Shown here: in pieces, positions 1 through 12,529 of the stretch | How the letters are laid out: each line of letters starts with the position of its first letter | Numbering within the stretch: position 1 is the first letter of the stretch | Source: Epiperipatus broadwayi | Taxonomy: Eukaryota > Onychophora > Udeonychophora > Euonychophora > Peripatidae | Direction: 5' to 3' | Assembly: GCA_028023455.1 (NCBI GenBank) | Contig: JAQFVV010000032.1 | Coordinates: 3,692,366 to 3,756,365, forward strand | DNA length: 64,000 nt | Position numbers and translations under genes: made by a program | The notes under the pieces: generated by a model | Database searches by the model: none | Told to the model about the DNA's origin: nothing | What the model saw: only the letters and a program-made list of their open reading frames with translations

Positions 1-322
1 ATCTGTTAAAATTATTAATAAATATGTGTTTGCCTGTAGGTGTGTACACTCAAACAGCTTCATACACACACACATACACACACATATATATATATAATAT
101 TTAAATGAAGATTTGTTAACATTTCAGTTTGGCTAAATGTTATCACTGATTAATATCATTTATCAGATTACTTTTGTAAAAACTGAGAATGCAAATATAA
201 ATTGATTCATTTTACATAGGACAACAAAGTAAAAACAATTGTCATTACTAGTGTTTTAGAAACTTTATTGATTCAATTATTCCATCATTGTTATTATGGT
301 ATTATTAGTTATTATATATATA
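1..322. other. AT-rich non-coding stretch with CA/TA microsatellite
   Basis: No ORF or recognisable element. An imperfect (CA)n tract followed by (TA)n lies at about 64-98. The last two bases (TA, 321-322) form the left target-site dinucleotide of the adjacent Tigger-like element. Confidence 0.6.
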
Positions 323-1331
323 CACCTGGGTCTTTTTTTACGTGGATTTATTTAATGCGATTTTGAAGTTATACGATTCACGTTTCTCTGGAAGTTGAAC
401 TCCGATAATGCACTATTACTTTAAATAATAAATTTTGTGTACTTACGTCATATTGAAAGTAATAGCACATTATTGGAATTCGACTTTCATGTTAGTAATT
501 TCAATATTTTCAGTGCTTTATAATAGTAAGATTTTATGCAATAATAAAATTAAAATCATGATTTCCACATTTTATGTATACACACATTAAATTTTACAAG
601 ATTATAATGTAAATTTGTTCAAACATTGTGCGTGATAATTTGCATTTTAAATCTCATTTTGTTTTTACTTTTTAAAAAAGAACGTAATCAATTATTAATC
701 ATTTAGTGTCCGCAAGTTTATTTTTAATTATTTTTTTTATTAATGACACTAATTACGAACGTGCTCTTAAATTCGAACGAGAGCTAAATGGTTGTATGTC
801 TTGATATCGTGAGCTTCATAAACAATTAATAAAATCATCATCTCAAAGATTAATTACTAATTATGTTGTCACTAGAAAACCATTAACACAACAACATGAG
901 AATGAAGTTGGTGCTAGTTGTATTTCCTCTTGTGAAGAATCTGATTTTTTACCAGTTTGTAAATGAACCTGTTTATCAGCAAGTAGCGATAATAATTAAA
1001 ATGTGTATAAAAAAAAGTCAATTATTGTACTGTAAATTATGCATAAAAATATATTGTTTTGATTAAAATTAAATATTATAGTTAAAAAAAGTTTGTCTTG
1101 TATTAATTTTTTTCAAATTTGAAATTTTTTATTAGTCATATTTTATTTCCTTAATTTTTTTTGCACGAATTTTAAAGTAATTTTACATTGGTGCTTTGCT
1201 TTCATGCAATTTTTAAAAAATCACAGTCCATATCCCCCCTTTTTCAAGGTAAATTACGTCTATTTTTGCGCAATTTCATTTGCGCGTGTTTTCTGAGGAA
1301 CCTATCTATCGCATAAAACAAGACGCAGGTG
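323..1331 (+). mobile_element. Tigger/pogo-like DNA transposon, internally deleted (copy 1)
   Basis: The left end reads CACCTGGGTCTTTTT and the right end, read in reverse complement, CACCTGCGTCTTGTTTTATG, forming terminal inverted repeats. TA dinucleotides flank both ends (321-322 and 1332-1333), as expected for a Tc1/mariner/pogo-type insertion. A second copy with the same ends and interior lies at 48883-49841, which fixes the boundaries. The TIR style (AGGTCTCGTTTTATGC followed by repeated TTATGCG-like words) resembles Tigger elements. At about 1.0 kb it is too short for a full transposase gene; only a C-terminal remnant remains. It is non-autonomous. The Tigger assignment is inferred from TIR style and the transposase tail. 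Confidence 0.75.
751..966 (+). pseudogene. Tigger/CENP-B-like transposase, C-terminal remnant
   Basis: One frame reads for about 70 codons to a TGA at 964-966, with a single internal stop near 789. It contains FERELNGCMS, then YRELHKQLIKSSSQRLITNY, then an acidic end (CEESDFLPVCK). Pogo/Tigger transposases commonly end with a basic, amphipathic stretch followed by a QxxLTxFF-like word, and QRLITNYV resembles that. The DDE catalytic core is absent, so the element could not move itself. The same stretch recurs in the second copy near 49330-49525 in a more decayed form. The family call is moderate; it is clear that this is the conserved coding relic inside the element. Confidence 0.5.
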
Positions 1332-1333
1332 TA

Positions 1334-2080
1334 TATCAAAAAATAATATTCTCAGCAGACTCATCATGAATATGTCATGAAAGCACTGAAAGTATACTTG
1401 GTACAATAAATTTGACTAAATTTAAACTCTGACTTAGTATTTCTTTTAAAAATTAGTTTGTTTAGTAACTTATATAGATAGTATATTCTTAAATTCATGT
1501 AATTATTATTCGGTTATCTAAAGAAAATTTATTATTTCTCAAATGGCAATATTTGATAAAAAGTCAATTAATCAATCAATTATTACATATATAAAACTGT
1601 GAAATATAAATAAATAACCCTATTTACGTCAACAAATGATAAAGAATAGAACAGACCCATTAATTTTTTTAGCTCACAATGTTAATAAAATTTGATTTGC
1701 TACTATTGGAAATTCAAAATGGAAATAATATTTCAGACAGATACAAATATAGATTAATAAATTCTGAACTTATAATCAATTAAACAAAGGATGAAGATTG
1801 AATCACACTTTTAACAACCATTGTAGAAATAATGAATACACGTCATTAATTATAATGCTAAACTCCTGTATGCTAAGAATAAATAATCCACTTAAGTGTG
1901 ATAATAATAAAAAATACAATTGGTTTATTCTTTCACTTGCCTACTGTAATAAGATTAGAGTTGCTAATATTGTTGGAAATGAGAAAATGTCTTTATCCAT
2001 ATGTAAATGTACTTACCCACATAAAAATAAACTATATATGTATATATTGTAGACAATATGCAAGAATGTAGTCTATATAT
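1334..2080. other. AT-rich non-coding stretch, nothing recognised
   Basis: Short ORFs only, none resembling a protein I know. No repeat shared with the rest of the window was noticed. Confidence 0.5.
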
Positions 2081-2083
2081 AGA

Positions 2084-2490
2084 CCATTGCCAATTATTAC
2101 TGGTAATAAATCTTAATATTTGTTATTTTGTCAAGCTGGGCTTTCAATACAGTATATTTTTGTCAAAGCAAGATTACAATGAACATTAACATATACATCA
2201 ACATATACGCATGCATCCATATAAACATAAATGAAAGTAAGAAAATAACAAATACTGTTAAGATTTATTGCCATAATAGTTAATAATTGTCTCTATATAT
2301 TTTTATATATATACACACACATATATAATAAAATATATTATACCAGAGTATGTAAACAATTATCAATTATTATGGTAATAAATTTTTGGTACAAAATAGT
2401 ATTTGTTACTTTGCTGAGCCTGGCTTTCGACACAACATATGTTTATTTGGTATACACATGTGTGGTTGACTCATCAATACATATCAACAA
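2084..2490 (+). repeat. Two diverged copies of a dispersed repeat
   Basis: 2084-2200 and 2354-2490 share the order 'caattatta-tggtaataaat', 'tatttgtta', 'ggctttc', then 'catatacatcaaca/acatatcaaca'. A third, weaker relative is at 13540-13650 (tttgatataaaacaatattt then ctgcccagtcc), next to a hammerhead-like motif. Between the two copies is AT-rich filler with CA/TA tracts. The parent element is unknown; it may be part of a PLE or SINE. Confidence 0.45.
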
Positions 2491-2539
2491 GGATAGTGAG
2501 TTTCCTGATATGCAGTGGTTGGATTTTCTTAGAAAGTAA

Positions 2540-4720
2540 AATGAACATCTTAAGTGTGTTTAAAAATGAGCAAGGACATCAATGAGGCCATATATCTTGA
2601 CCTGGATAGTTCTCATGATATAACTTTGGAGAAAATACGGCTTAAGATTAGGAGTCTCTCAGAAAAAATTTACCCAGAGGCACATGAAATAACAAAATTC
2701 ATCCTTCATTTGGAAATATTCTCGGCACCTATAATCAAAGCCATGATTGACCACCTCACACAGGGTTATAGGGAGATCAAAAACTTATAGCCGATATCCC
2801 TTGTTCCATTTTTAAAAAAGAAAGAGGGAGCCTCTGATCTAAACAATCTAAAGCCCATTTCGATGATCCTCTATTAATAAAAATAATTGAGCAGCTAATC
2901 AAAGATTAAATACAAAACAAAATTTTCAACTTTACTCCAAATGATCAATATATTAAGTGGGGGAAGTCATCAATTAATGCCATCAGCCAAATAAAGCTCC
3001 TTCTAGATTTTATTAGGGCCAAAAGAATGTCAAAGCTGATCACTGTCCAACTGGATATTGAAGTGGCATTCAACTCTGTCAGACCAAACATCCTGATAGA
3101 CATCCTCTAAGAGTATAAGGTGCTGAGGGTCTACCTAACAAATAGATCCATATTTATCATGATGAATGGCAAAGTCTCTCATGGGTTTGATCCTTTCATC
3201 TTGATCCCTCAGGGATCTCTGCTCAGCATGCTATTATTTATAGAATATATCAGTCCACAGCTGAGAGAGATGAAGAGGTCACTTCTGGGAGTATATGTGC
3301 CTGCCATCAGATGGGAGATAAGGCACATCAGTTATATGAATGATTTACTTGTCTGTCTTCCTTCCAGCAAGTATATACCCAAACTAGAATTTTTTTTATC
3401 CAATTATACCAATAATTCCAAGTTGACATTTAATGACCAAATCAGCCATGTGGAAATTGCTGAACAAAAAAAGAATAAAATCAAATTTCATGGCAAATCT
3501 GCAAAAATTTCTAGGTTTTGGTTTTTATAAATCAAATGGATTGATGAGACACCAAATTGAAGAATCACTACTAAGCTCAATACAACAGACAATCGCTTCA
3601 CTTACTGAGCTATGTATCTCCTTACAAGGTAAACACACCCTACTCAACTCCCTGGTGTTCCTGAAAATCACCTATTTTCTGGTTGGCATATGCCCATCCA
3701 GAAAATTTGCTCAAAAAGTAAATGCCTTTTGTACTACACTGTTTTGGGGATGAAAGGTCACCGCTATCAGTCTCCAAACATTACAAACACCAAAAAGACT
3801 TAATGGCCGTTCACTCCATTCTATTAAAACACTAATTATACAAAATAAATATAACTCACTATTTAATATAATAAACAAATACTCAACTATATCACTCAAA
3901 CAAGACATCATCTCTATGGGTCAGCCACCACCAGCTAACAACAAGTGGATTAGTTCTTTATATACAAATATTCAAAAGGTAATTGATATAAAGCAAAACC
4001 CAATCACAAATAAAATAAAATACTGGACAGCACATAAATTACTAAATGGAGAAAAACACATAATCGACTGAAAATTGGACATCACCAATCAGCAACTGAT
4101 ATATAAATTTCATTATTGGTTCATTAAACCTGGATTCCCTTTCCATGAATGCCTACCTGGCACACTGAAGAAATATAAAGAAGATAGGCTCTATGTGCTA
4201 GATATGCGGTGGGGAAGAGGAGTCCATCGGTCACATATTTATAAGATGTAATAAATTAAATTACCATAGAACACTCCTCACAAGATGGATAAACAACCCA
4301 TTTGGGCAATTTATACCCATTAAACAGTGTATCAAACAAGATGTTTATGCAAAAATAAAGTTTACAATCTTCACGTACTTCGCATTATGGTGCATACAAT
4401 GTAAAATCACTTTTGGCCACAGGGAATGAAACTAAAGAAAATCATAGAAAAATCAAGTAAAGAGATAATCTAATAACTCCAGTTCATTTGGCCAATGCCA
4501 CTTGGAGAAACTTCAAATAAAGAAGATGATCATTAAATCTACAGAATTAAACTGCTGGAGAAGCAACTACGTATATAGAAGAAAATATGTTAAAGCTGAA
4601 TGACTTCCATCTGAAACCGTAGTGTAACAAAATAAACAATTTATATTATACTGTAATAGTAGGTAATAGCAAAATGTAGGTTTGTATCACATAATAAATT
4701 TCTCTTAAATAAAAAAAAAG
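2540..4720 (+). pseudogene. YMDD-type non-LTR retrotransposon, copy A, 5'-truncated and decayed
   Basis: This is a dead reverse transcriptase that tracks the better copy at 22.0-25.5 kb in order and spacing. 2554-2790 gives the pre-RT region (PEAHEITKFILHL). Around 2800-2870 reads LKKKEGASDLNNLKPISMI (RT motif 1). Near 3040-3090 the palm motif reads VQLDIEVAFNSV. 3120-3530 carries IPQGSLLSMLLF and the catalytic box as YMND at about 3335 instead of YMDD. 3433-3753 carries FLGFGFYKS and LFWG of the thumb. Several frameshifts and stops separate these pieces. The end is marked by AATAAA-like signals and an A-rich tail at about 4695-4720. No endonuclease is present, so the copy is 5'-truncated. 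The clade is tentatively Tx1/L1-like, from the FLG...LFW thumb pattern. Confidence 0.8.
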
Positions 4721-5790
4721 TATTCTTTTTTATATTTACACACACAACAAAGATAAATTATAATTTCATTTCCCAGAGGTGATATAGTCAACTTAAAACT
4801 GGCAGAGTTATGCACATATATAATATGAACATATTCAATTTCTTCAAGATTTTGAAATTTTAATCAAATCTGTCTATCTATATAGGTATGAAATTAGGTA
4901 AAAATAACATTTTAGCGATTAATTTAACTAAGTGTAGAAATTTTAATTTTAAGGCGAAAAAATAAATGCATTCCTTGATTTCAATCTTACATTTAAAGTC
5001 TACTTTATTTTCTGGTATCATGGATTATTTATTATGTAAAGTGAAATACTGATAAAAAAAGACAAATATTAATGTGAGCTAAACGCTTCATGTGACGATT
5101 TGTTTCAATAAAAATATAGTGAAAAACAAAGAATGCTATAAGTATTTTTTTATTTTATTTGTCAAACAGCTTTTATAACATACTGACGTCACAGCCAATA
5201 ATTACAAAAAAAAGCAACAACTTTTGTCAGAAAACAAACTTTTTGTAATTATCATTCTTAAGTATTATTGTTCTAATATAACCTACACTATTATAATAAC
5301 AAAGTATCTTCTAGATATAGAAAAATGGACATAGTCGAATTAAAAAAAATAGTTTTTTAAATGAAAAGTGAATTTAAAAAATAGTTTTTAGATGAAAATA
5401 TTAATCAAATTGGGTGGAACAGTTATATCTAAACTGACAATTGGTTGGCCAAATTTTAACTAAAAGCCTCTGCTAGTATAAATTAATGTTGCGTATGAAT
5501 GTAATGTTACTTTAAACTATAACGAGAGTATAAAAACAAGACCTGTACAAATCAAATGAAATTAAAACAAATATTTCTATTTTACCAGTAAATTATACAC
5601 TATAAAAACTACAATAAGAACTAATTTGGGCAAAAATATCGATGTTGTTACTATTTTAACTGTAAATTATACAATTTAAAAATTATAATAGTTTTTTATT
5701 GTATAATTGACTTGAATATAGCGTCAGCATTTACTTTCACTATTCTTGGAGAATTGAGCAAACACTTGTTATACATTCTTTATAAAAATT
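4721..5790. other. AT-rich non-coding stretch, nothing recognised
   Basis: Homopolymer A and T runs, no ORF of note, no shared repeat seen. Confidence 0.5.
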
Positions 5791-5796
5791 CAGTCA

Positions 5797-5990
5797 AGCG
5801 TTGTTAGCCGAGAGGTCATCGCAACAACCTTGCAAGCAAGTAGTTGGTTGCAGACGGTTGTGGGTTCGCGTCCCGGCCGATGCTATGACACATGAAAAAG
5901 AAAAAAAAAGATTTAAAAAATTGTTTAAAATTAAATAAAATTTATATAAAAGACAATAAAAAAATCTACTATTAACAATAGTCAAATCTA
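5797..5990 (+). repeat. tRNA-derived SINE
   Basis: The head has a pol III A box (TAGCCGAGAGG, 5805-5815) and B box (GGGTTCGCGTCCC, 5862-5874) at tRNA-like spacing. A seven-pair acceptor-like stem can be drawn between 5799-5805 and about 5877-5883 (wobbles and one mismatch), and a four-pair T stem encloses TTCGCGT. The D arm does not close well, so this is a SINE head rather than a working tRNA gene; the A box looks leucine-tRNA-like. An A-rich tail starts near 5892. The head is far more GC- and CpG-rich than its surroundings, suggesting a young insertion. No clear target-site duplication was found. Confidence 0.7.
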
Positions 5991-6189
5991 TTACCGGTTA
6001 AATCATAGTTCTTTTTCTATGACCTTGATTGCTGAAACTGCCTACAGGCAGATAATAACAAAAAAGAATAAAATAAACAAAAAAAACAAAAATTATATTT
6101 TGACATAGATGTAAAAATATTGTATATATTGATATACCCCCACATATTAATTATTTAGTTATATAATCTAACACATACTTAATTACACA

Positions 6190-6384
6190 TATCATCATCA
6201 TTATCAACCATTATCAATCCACTGCAGTATGAAGGTCTCTCCAAGTTCAATCCATCTTCTCCGATCTTTAGCTTCTCTTCTCCACATCACCCCTGCACAC
6301 TTTCTTATTTCATCCATCCATCTCACATGTGGTCTCTTTCTGGGTCTTTTACAATCTCTTGGAATCCATTTAAGATTTCAATTG
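6190..6384 (-). mobile_element. RTE-like LINE, 3' end fragment (copy 0)
   Basis: Read on the minus strand this is the last about 195 bases of the LINE also present at 32608 and 40564. It begins on the plus strand with an ATC-rich tail (atcatcatcattatcaacc), followed by the shared CACATCACCCCTGCACACTT and GGAATCCA blocks. Homology stops at about 6384. Such extreme 5' truncation is typical of target-primed reverse transcription. The plus-strand 75-codon ORF across it is a shadow. Confidence 0.85.
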
Positions 6385-8600
6385 ATTAGTAATAAGGTCT
6401 CAAATACTTCAAGTGAGACATCCAATACTGCATTCTTGTATTTAATTTTTGACTAAATCTGAGCGCGATAAAACTAAAAAATTTTCTCTAGTTGCCAACA
6501 AGTTATAGTCTTTTTTTTTTTGGGTAGCCAGTCTATAAATAACCAGCCAATAATCCAATTATCGGCCAGTAGGAATATCTAGTTATATTTAACTTGAAGG
6601 TAAACCAAGGATAGAAAATTTTGCTTAAACTCGATAATGATGTCATCTATTTTATTATTCATTTTTTGGAGGATATTAGAGAGTCTATAAACCCTGTAGT
6701 AGACCAAATAGAAAGTATCTAAATATGTTTATAGTATGTAAAATACTTTAAAATATTAGATTTAGGACAATATAATTTGACAATACTAGTTAAATACTGA
6801 TGATGATAATATTGCTTTTTATATCTTCAACAAAATTTAACATCTCATAATTTAAAATCGTAACATGCTGGATCATAAACTACATTAAGAAAAAATTAAC
6901 AATTTTTTTTTTTGCTTTAACACCTTATCGATTAAGATATAAAAATAATTTTTATAGTACAAATTTAACATTAAAAAAAAAAAAACAGTAAAAAAAAAAA
7001 TCTTTAAAATATATGTTGATATTAAAATGAATATTTTTAAATAGTATCCTTTATTCTTAATTTTTTCCTCATTACATTAACACTAGGCATGCTATAATAA
7101 CTTACATAAATATATTTTATATTTGCTATTTAAACATAATTTTTTAAATATATATATACTATAATATGGGTTAAAGAGATAAGTATTTTCTAACAGCACG
7201 CGTATGATACCCAGCTAAAGGCAAATCAGTAAAAGGCCTTTAGGGTAAAACTGGAACAATTCAAATGATACTAATCATATGTTTTAAACTTACAAAGACT
7301 CCGCTGATAAACTTTCTTAAATATGCAAGTTTTCCAACTTTTTTTTTTTTCAAATAAAAAAGTATGTCGCGTTTTTTTTTTATTATATATACATATAAAA
7401 AAATAATAATGTGTCATCTATTAAGCATTTTCTATTCAATTATTTTGAACCGCGTTTCATAAAACAATATTGCTTTTGTCGATTTATCTAGTGCCTAATT
7501 ATTACTTTAATCTATTTAAAGAGATAGATAGAACTTTGAGATGATGATTCAGAGATTATTAATCCCCCCCCCCCAAAAAAAAAAAAGACTTCTAAAACCA
7601 TTAACCATTTAAATTCATTTATCACAAATATGGTATTGTAAAGAACTTTTTAAATATCTCATATACGATCTCTACAAAAAACAGTGGACAATACATTATT
7701 TATCGAGTTAGTCAGATATTAAGTAATGAGTGTTGTTTGCTCCTCCCTTGTTTTATCTTCTATCTAAGAACAACTGGATACCCATTTACTAACCAAACGT
7801 GGGCTATTAAGCTTACTGGAAATCTGAATATATATATGTGTGTATTTGTTTTATAAGAAAACCAATTCAATATTTTTCTAAAGTAGTCATCAACTGACAA
7901 CATTCTGATAGCTGACTGAATTTACACTGTAACATTTATTATAAAAAGTTGATTTAAAGTTTATGATAAAACAATAAGTTTGTATGAATAAACAAATAAT
8001 ATATATATACAATCTATACCTAATTGATTTTAGGATAACTATTAAGAAATTTTATTATAACTTTTTTAGATTTGGCGAATTATCATTCGCCTTCCATTTT
8101 TCAACAGTAATTCGACAAGATGATTAGAAGTTCAATACAAGATGATCACATTTCCAGTTGGCAAAGAATATACTTTTTTTTTTTTCAGAATTTTTGTATC
8201 AAATACTGATACAATTGCATCATAAATTTGATAAATAAAAGTTGCATGATCTGTTGTTTAAAAGATCATGTGATGATTGAAGACTAAACAGTTGACCTAA
8301 TCTAAGTTGAACACTACAATTTCACTTAAATGACCAAAGCAAAATTTTTTTGTACTTTCTGCAGCTGAGAATCAGTAAACTTTTACTTTATTTCAAAGGA
8401 TTTTACTAACAAGAATTTAACATAACATCAATTTACATTGTTATATTGAATGTACATAATTTTTGCTATTATAAGAAGGTGTATCTAGTACACCATAATG
8501 TAAAAAAAAAAAAAAAGTGCTGGCACGAATATTGGGATATACCCTTTGGCTAAAGCTTTCGAAAAGGATGTCTATACTGTCCGACTATATAGTATTGTGT
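6385..8600. other. AT-rich non-coding stretch, nothing recognised
   Basis: Many poly(A)/poly(T) runs and a short C run (7564-7574) next to poly(A). No supported ORF or recognised repeat. Confidence 0.5.
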
Positions 8601-8601
8601 G

Positions 8602-8602
8602 T

Positions 8603-8647
<45 letters not shown>
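8602..8647. repeat. (AC)n(AT)n microsatellite
   Basis: Uninterrupted AC dinucleotides run into AT dinucleotides. The small ORF starting here (His-Thr/Ile-Tyr repeats) is an artefact. Confidence 0.95.
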
Positions 8648-9099
8648 CAATTTATAGTTCTGTAAATAAAGTTAAAATATTTATTGTACCTATAGTCAGA
8701 CAGGAAATAAACAAATTCCTCCTCATAACAAATACTCTAAAAAATTTACATTTACAAAACAAGCAATGGAATTATTCTAATGCTAATATATGTTAATGTA
8801 TTTAGATTTAGGCAGAATATGGAACAGATATATAAACTGCAAAAATCTACCTTGGTGCATGTGTGATATTTTTATTTAACTTGTATCTAAGTTTAGAATG
8901 AAAAAAAAACACACCAAAGTCCTAATAATGTATAAATGAGTTAAGTTGTAATCACACCTAAAAAAGATTAATCTGAACTTAGAGACAATAATGTAATTTT
9001 TAAGAAGATTGTAAATGTATGTAAATTCTTCTTTGCATGTTTTGTTTCATGTTAATAAACTCCTGTTATTAAATTTGGATTGTGCAAGAATTTCTGATA

Positions 9100-9500
9100 A
9101 TAAACTTTATCGATGCTTACCCAGCTGGTATTGTCAATAATTCCAAAGCAGTGTTAATCTTTAATTTTGGATTTTTTAAATAATAACGAAATTGGTTTGT
9201 GAATATTGTTAAAGTAGATGCATTCAAAAAAAAAAATGATGCTGATTTTCAGTATCTTTATGGCAAAGGTTGCAATGTTCACCTAGACTCTTGCAATTTC
9301 TTTTATATTTGCAGAACTATAGAGTAGATAAAACTTTTAGGTTAATTTTTGTAAGAAAGTCAAAATAATTAGATTCAAAAGATCATTACATCCACAGTCC
9401 TACAATTTCTTTTATGTCTGTAGAAATATAGAGTTAGTAAAGCTTTTGGGCTAATTTTTTAAAGAAAGTCAAAGTAATTAGGTTCAAGAGATCAGTACTT
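9100..9500 (-). pseudogene. Possible LINE 3'-end remnant containing a tandem duplication
   Basis: On the minus strand about 9220-9300 reads HCNLCHKDTENQHHFF, a CxxC...H pattern like the zinc-binding motif near the C-terminus of many LINE proteins. Stops and frameshifts are frequent. 9283-9390 and 9391-9497 are diverged tandem copies (about 108 bp; both contain 'caatttcttttat', 'atagagt' and 'agaaagtcaaa'). No RT motif was found nearby, so the assignment is weak. Confidence 0.3.
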
Positions 9501-9960
9501 AAATTTATAAGTTGTTTGTTATTTTAGACACAACGTTGCTGTTTTAATGGTTTCAGAAAGATAACTATGAGATAATTTGTAGATCTCCTAATAATATTTG
9601 AATGTCATAGAAGAGAGATAATGAGGTTGATTGTCTTTTGAAGAACAAATATATTTATGTAATGGAGGCCTAAATCATTTAGAAATTTTAATTTGAGATC
9701 TCACTACTCTATCAGTATGCTATTAAGCATCGGACAATAAATTTGGCGATTTATTTAAAAGAATTGGTCTGCTTTAAAGTCTTTATTTATGTATAATATG
9801 AATATTTCTGAATATATGTATAATACAGTAATATAGATTAATTGCTTTTTAACATTTTTTCCTGTATATGTATATATAAAATTAACGTTTTACTTTTAAC
9901 ATTTTAAAGTAATGATTGCAGACATTGGAAAAATATTATATAAGCCAAAGGTTCTTAAGA

Positions 9961-9974
9961 TGATGATGATGATG

Positions 9975-10025
<51 letters not shown>
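9961..10025. repeat. (GAT)n(AAT)n microsatellite
   Basis: A short GAT tract passes into AAT triplets. Confidence 0.95.
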
Positions 10026-10027
<2 letters not shown>

Positions 10028-10989
10028 AAGCAATAAGTTTTAACCTAATAAAATTGATTAATAATCATTTATATGTTTGTTAAAATGTAATTGTTAAAAT
10101 AAGTACCTATTAAAAGTATATCATTTGTAAATTTGCATAAGGTATATGTATATATTTATATGTATTATGTAAAGTAATATATAAAATAAATCACAAATTC
10201 ATATATATATATAAGATGTGTTAATGATACTTTTTTATCGGTGTGTGTTTATACGTGTTTTTATGCACGTCAATATTTGCAAATAAAACTTTATTTTTCC
10301 CAAAGTTGTACTTAATTAATAGTAGAAAATTATTAACCTGTTAATGTATTTCAAAAAGCTTTGACCAAAAAATAAATCTACCCTAAATTTTTCAAAATCT
10401 AATTATCGTTCGAAATGAGGGAGAACTTAATTAAGTTAAAAATAGGCGTGAAACAACGCGCTTCCTGGAGAAGAGATGCTTCCGTTAACCACCCGATGAT
10501 GAGTGTGGCTTTTGTAATATAACAAATACATTTTAATGAACAAAATTAAATTACAATATAATAAATAAAATTGTAAAAAAAAAATATGGATAATTATTTT
10601 ACAGTTTTAACTTGTTTAATAAGTATTTTACTTATAATGTCCAAATAATTTATTTATTTCGCTAATGATTTTTTTTTTTAACATGGCTTACTAACTTTTC
10701 TCATATAATTATAAAGGAATTTATAAAGATTAATACCAGAAAATAGATATGCATATTATTACAAATGTTAATTATGATACATACTGCAAATATGCTTTTA
10801 TAAGTATAAAGGTTAATTTGTGCGTGTGTGTGTGCTTAAATATGTATACAAGCACACACAAATGTGGAGTCTATTCACATGGTATTCAGTTAAAATGGTG
10901 AATTAATTTCTGATCATCTGTAATTGTTTGAATATTTTATATATATTAAGATAAATTTTAATTCAAGTAGAATTTAGATAAAAAAAAAC

Positions 10990-12480
10990 AGGTACTTAGG
11001 TATTAATCCTGTGACACAGCACATATTAGATTTGTTGCACCTTTTCATATCCAAGATAAATGTGTAACATTGCGATTAGATCAAATAAATCCAAGTAAAT
11101 CTGATCTCATATCAAAACAAGTATTTTATCTGACTTCAGATCTGTAACAAAATAATTTTTTTTTTCCAAAACCAATTTTTTTTTTTGCCTAGTTTTTGTT
11201 TAAGATTTCATTTTGACATCAACTTGATTTCAATCGCATTGCATTTTTTTCACATGTTTTTTATACGATCTGGTAAGAAAACTTTTTTTTCTTCCAAAAA
11301 CCATTTTTTATCCAGTTTTTGGTCAAGATTTTATTCTGACATCAATTTTCTTTTACATACATTGCATTCTCCATTCTCAATTTTATTGTTGCTTAATTCA
11401 TTTGATTTTAAGTGAGTAAATAACTGTATTTTCCCAAAACATCACAAGACTTGGGGATTCACTGAAACGGCATAATAAGCAACAATGACAAACATCACCC
11501 CAACATCTGGCTTCATATTTGTCTGAATTCATTTGCATAATGAACAAAATAAAATATAATTGGCCACCAATATAAATTATTAATAAAAGTTTTATATTTT
11601 CTTATTTTGTGAAAAAAAAAATCTTTTTTTGTTTTATTTTTTAAAAAAAAAAAAAGATTTATTTATTACCATTTTTAGACCAAATTCCATTTCAGGTAAT
11701 ATACTCTGTAATCATGTGAGCATTTTTGAGGAAAAGTGAAAATTTTTTACTTGAAATCTCCATTTTCTCCAGAATATTTGATCCACTTATAATAAATACA
11801 TAATAGACCACTTCTATTTATTCACTGTTATATATTGCAAGATAAGTAACATATGTATATAAATTTAATACTTTTTCATATATAATTCATGTAAATATTG
11901 TAGATATTTTATGCTTTTTTAAATAATATTTTAGGCAATTTTTGTAATTTAGTGATTTTATAGTTAAATTTCCAACCTTTAGTATTGTTTTAAATGTCTA
12001 TTCCACACTATGTTTTAAATTTTTTCCTGTGAAGGTCAGATATATTTATGTATGGCAAAATAACATTTGAATTTTTGAAAAATGGCATATTGCCATTAAC
12101 TGCTGTTAAAAATGTAATTTTAAAGATCATTATTTTTTGTGATTTTATATTCAAATTCATATCTTTAGTATTGTTTTAATGTAATTTTAAAAATTGTTTT
12201 TTTTTTTGTGTAAATTATGCTTCAAATTGTTTATATTTTTTGTGTGAAAGTAGTATTTTTAGTCCTAAGCTTATGATTTTTTAGTCCTAAGCTTATGTAT
12301 TAGTCCTGTGATATGAAGCACATATTAGACATACTGCCCATTTTCACATACATATTCAAGCTGCAGATAACTTTGTAAATCTTGTGATAAAATATCATGT
12401 ACAAGATCTGTGTACTGATTATTTTGGTCAGATCAATGATAAGAAAGTTATTAGTGAATTGATGTCTGGGTCACAGAACT
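10990..12480. repeat. Locally duplicated T-rich block
   Basis: Three diverged internal duplications are visible. 'cctgtgacacagcacatattaga' near 11008 recurs as 'cctgtgatatgaagcacatatt' near 12304. A T-run plus 'ccaaaaccaattttt' unit near 11157 recurs near 11283. A 'tttagtattgttttaa' unit occurs near 11977 and near 12162. The ORF at 11185-11415 lies in one of these units and has low-complexity sequence. No protein was recognised; the parent element is unknown. Confidence 0.45.
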
Positions 12481-12529
12481 AATACATAAGTAACAAAAAT
12501 CTTGCTAAGGATAATTCAAATGTTATTTT

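Noticed and set aside
5797-5885. Functional tRNA gene
   Set aside because: Both pol III boxes are present, but the D arm does not fold properly and an A-rich tail follows; a SINE is the better reading.
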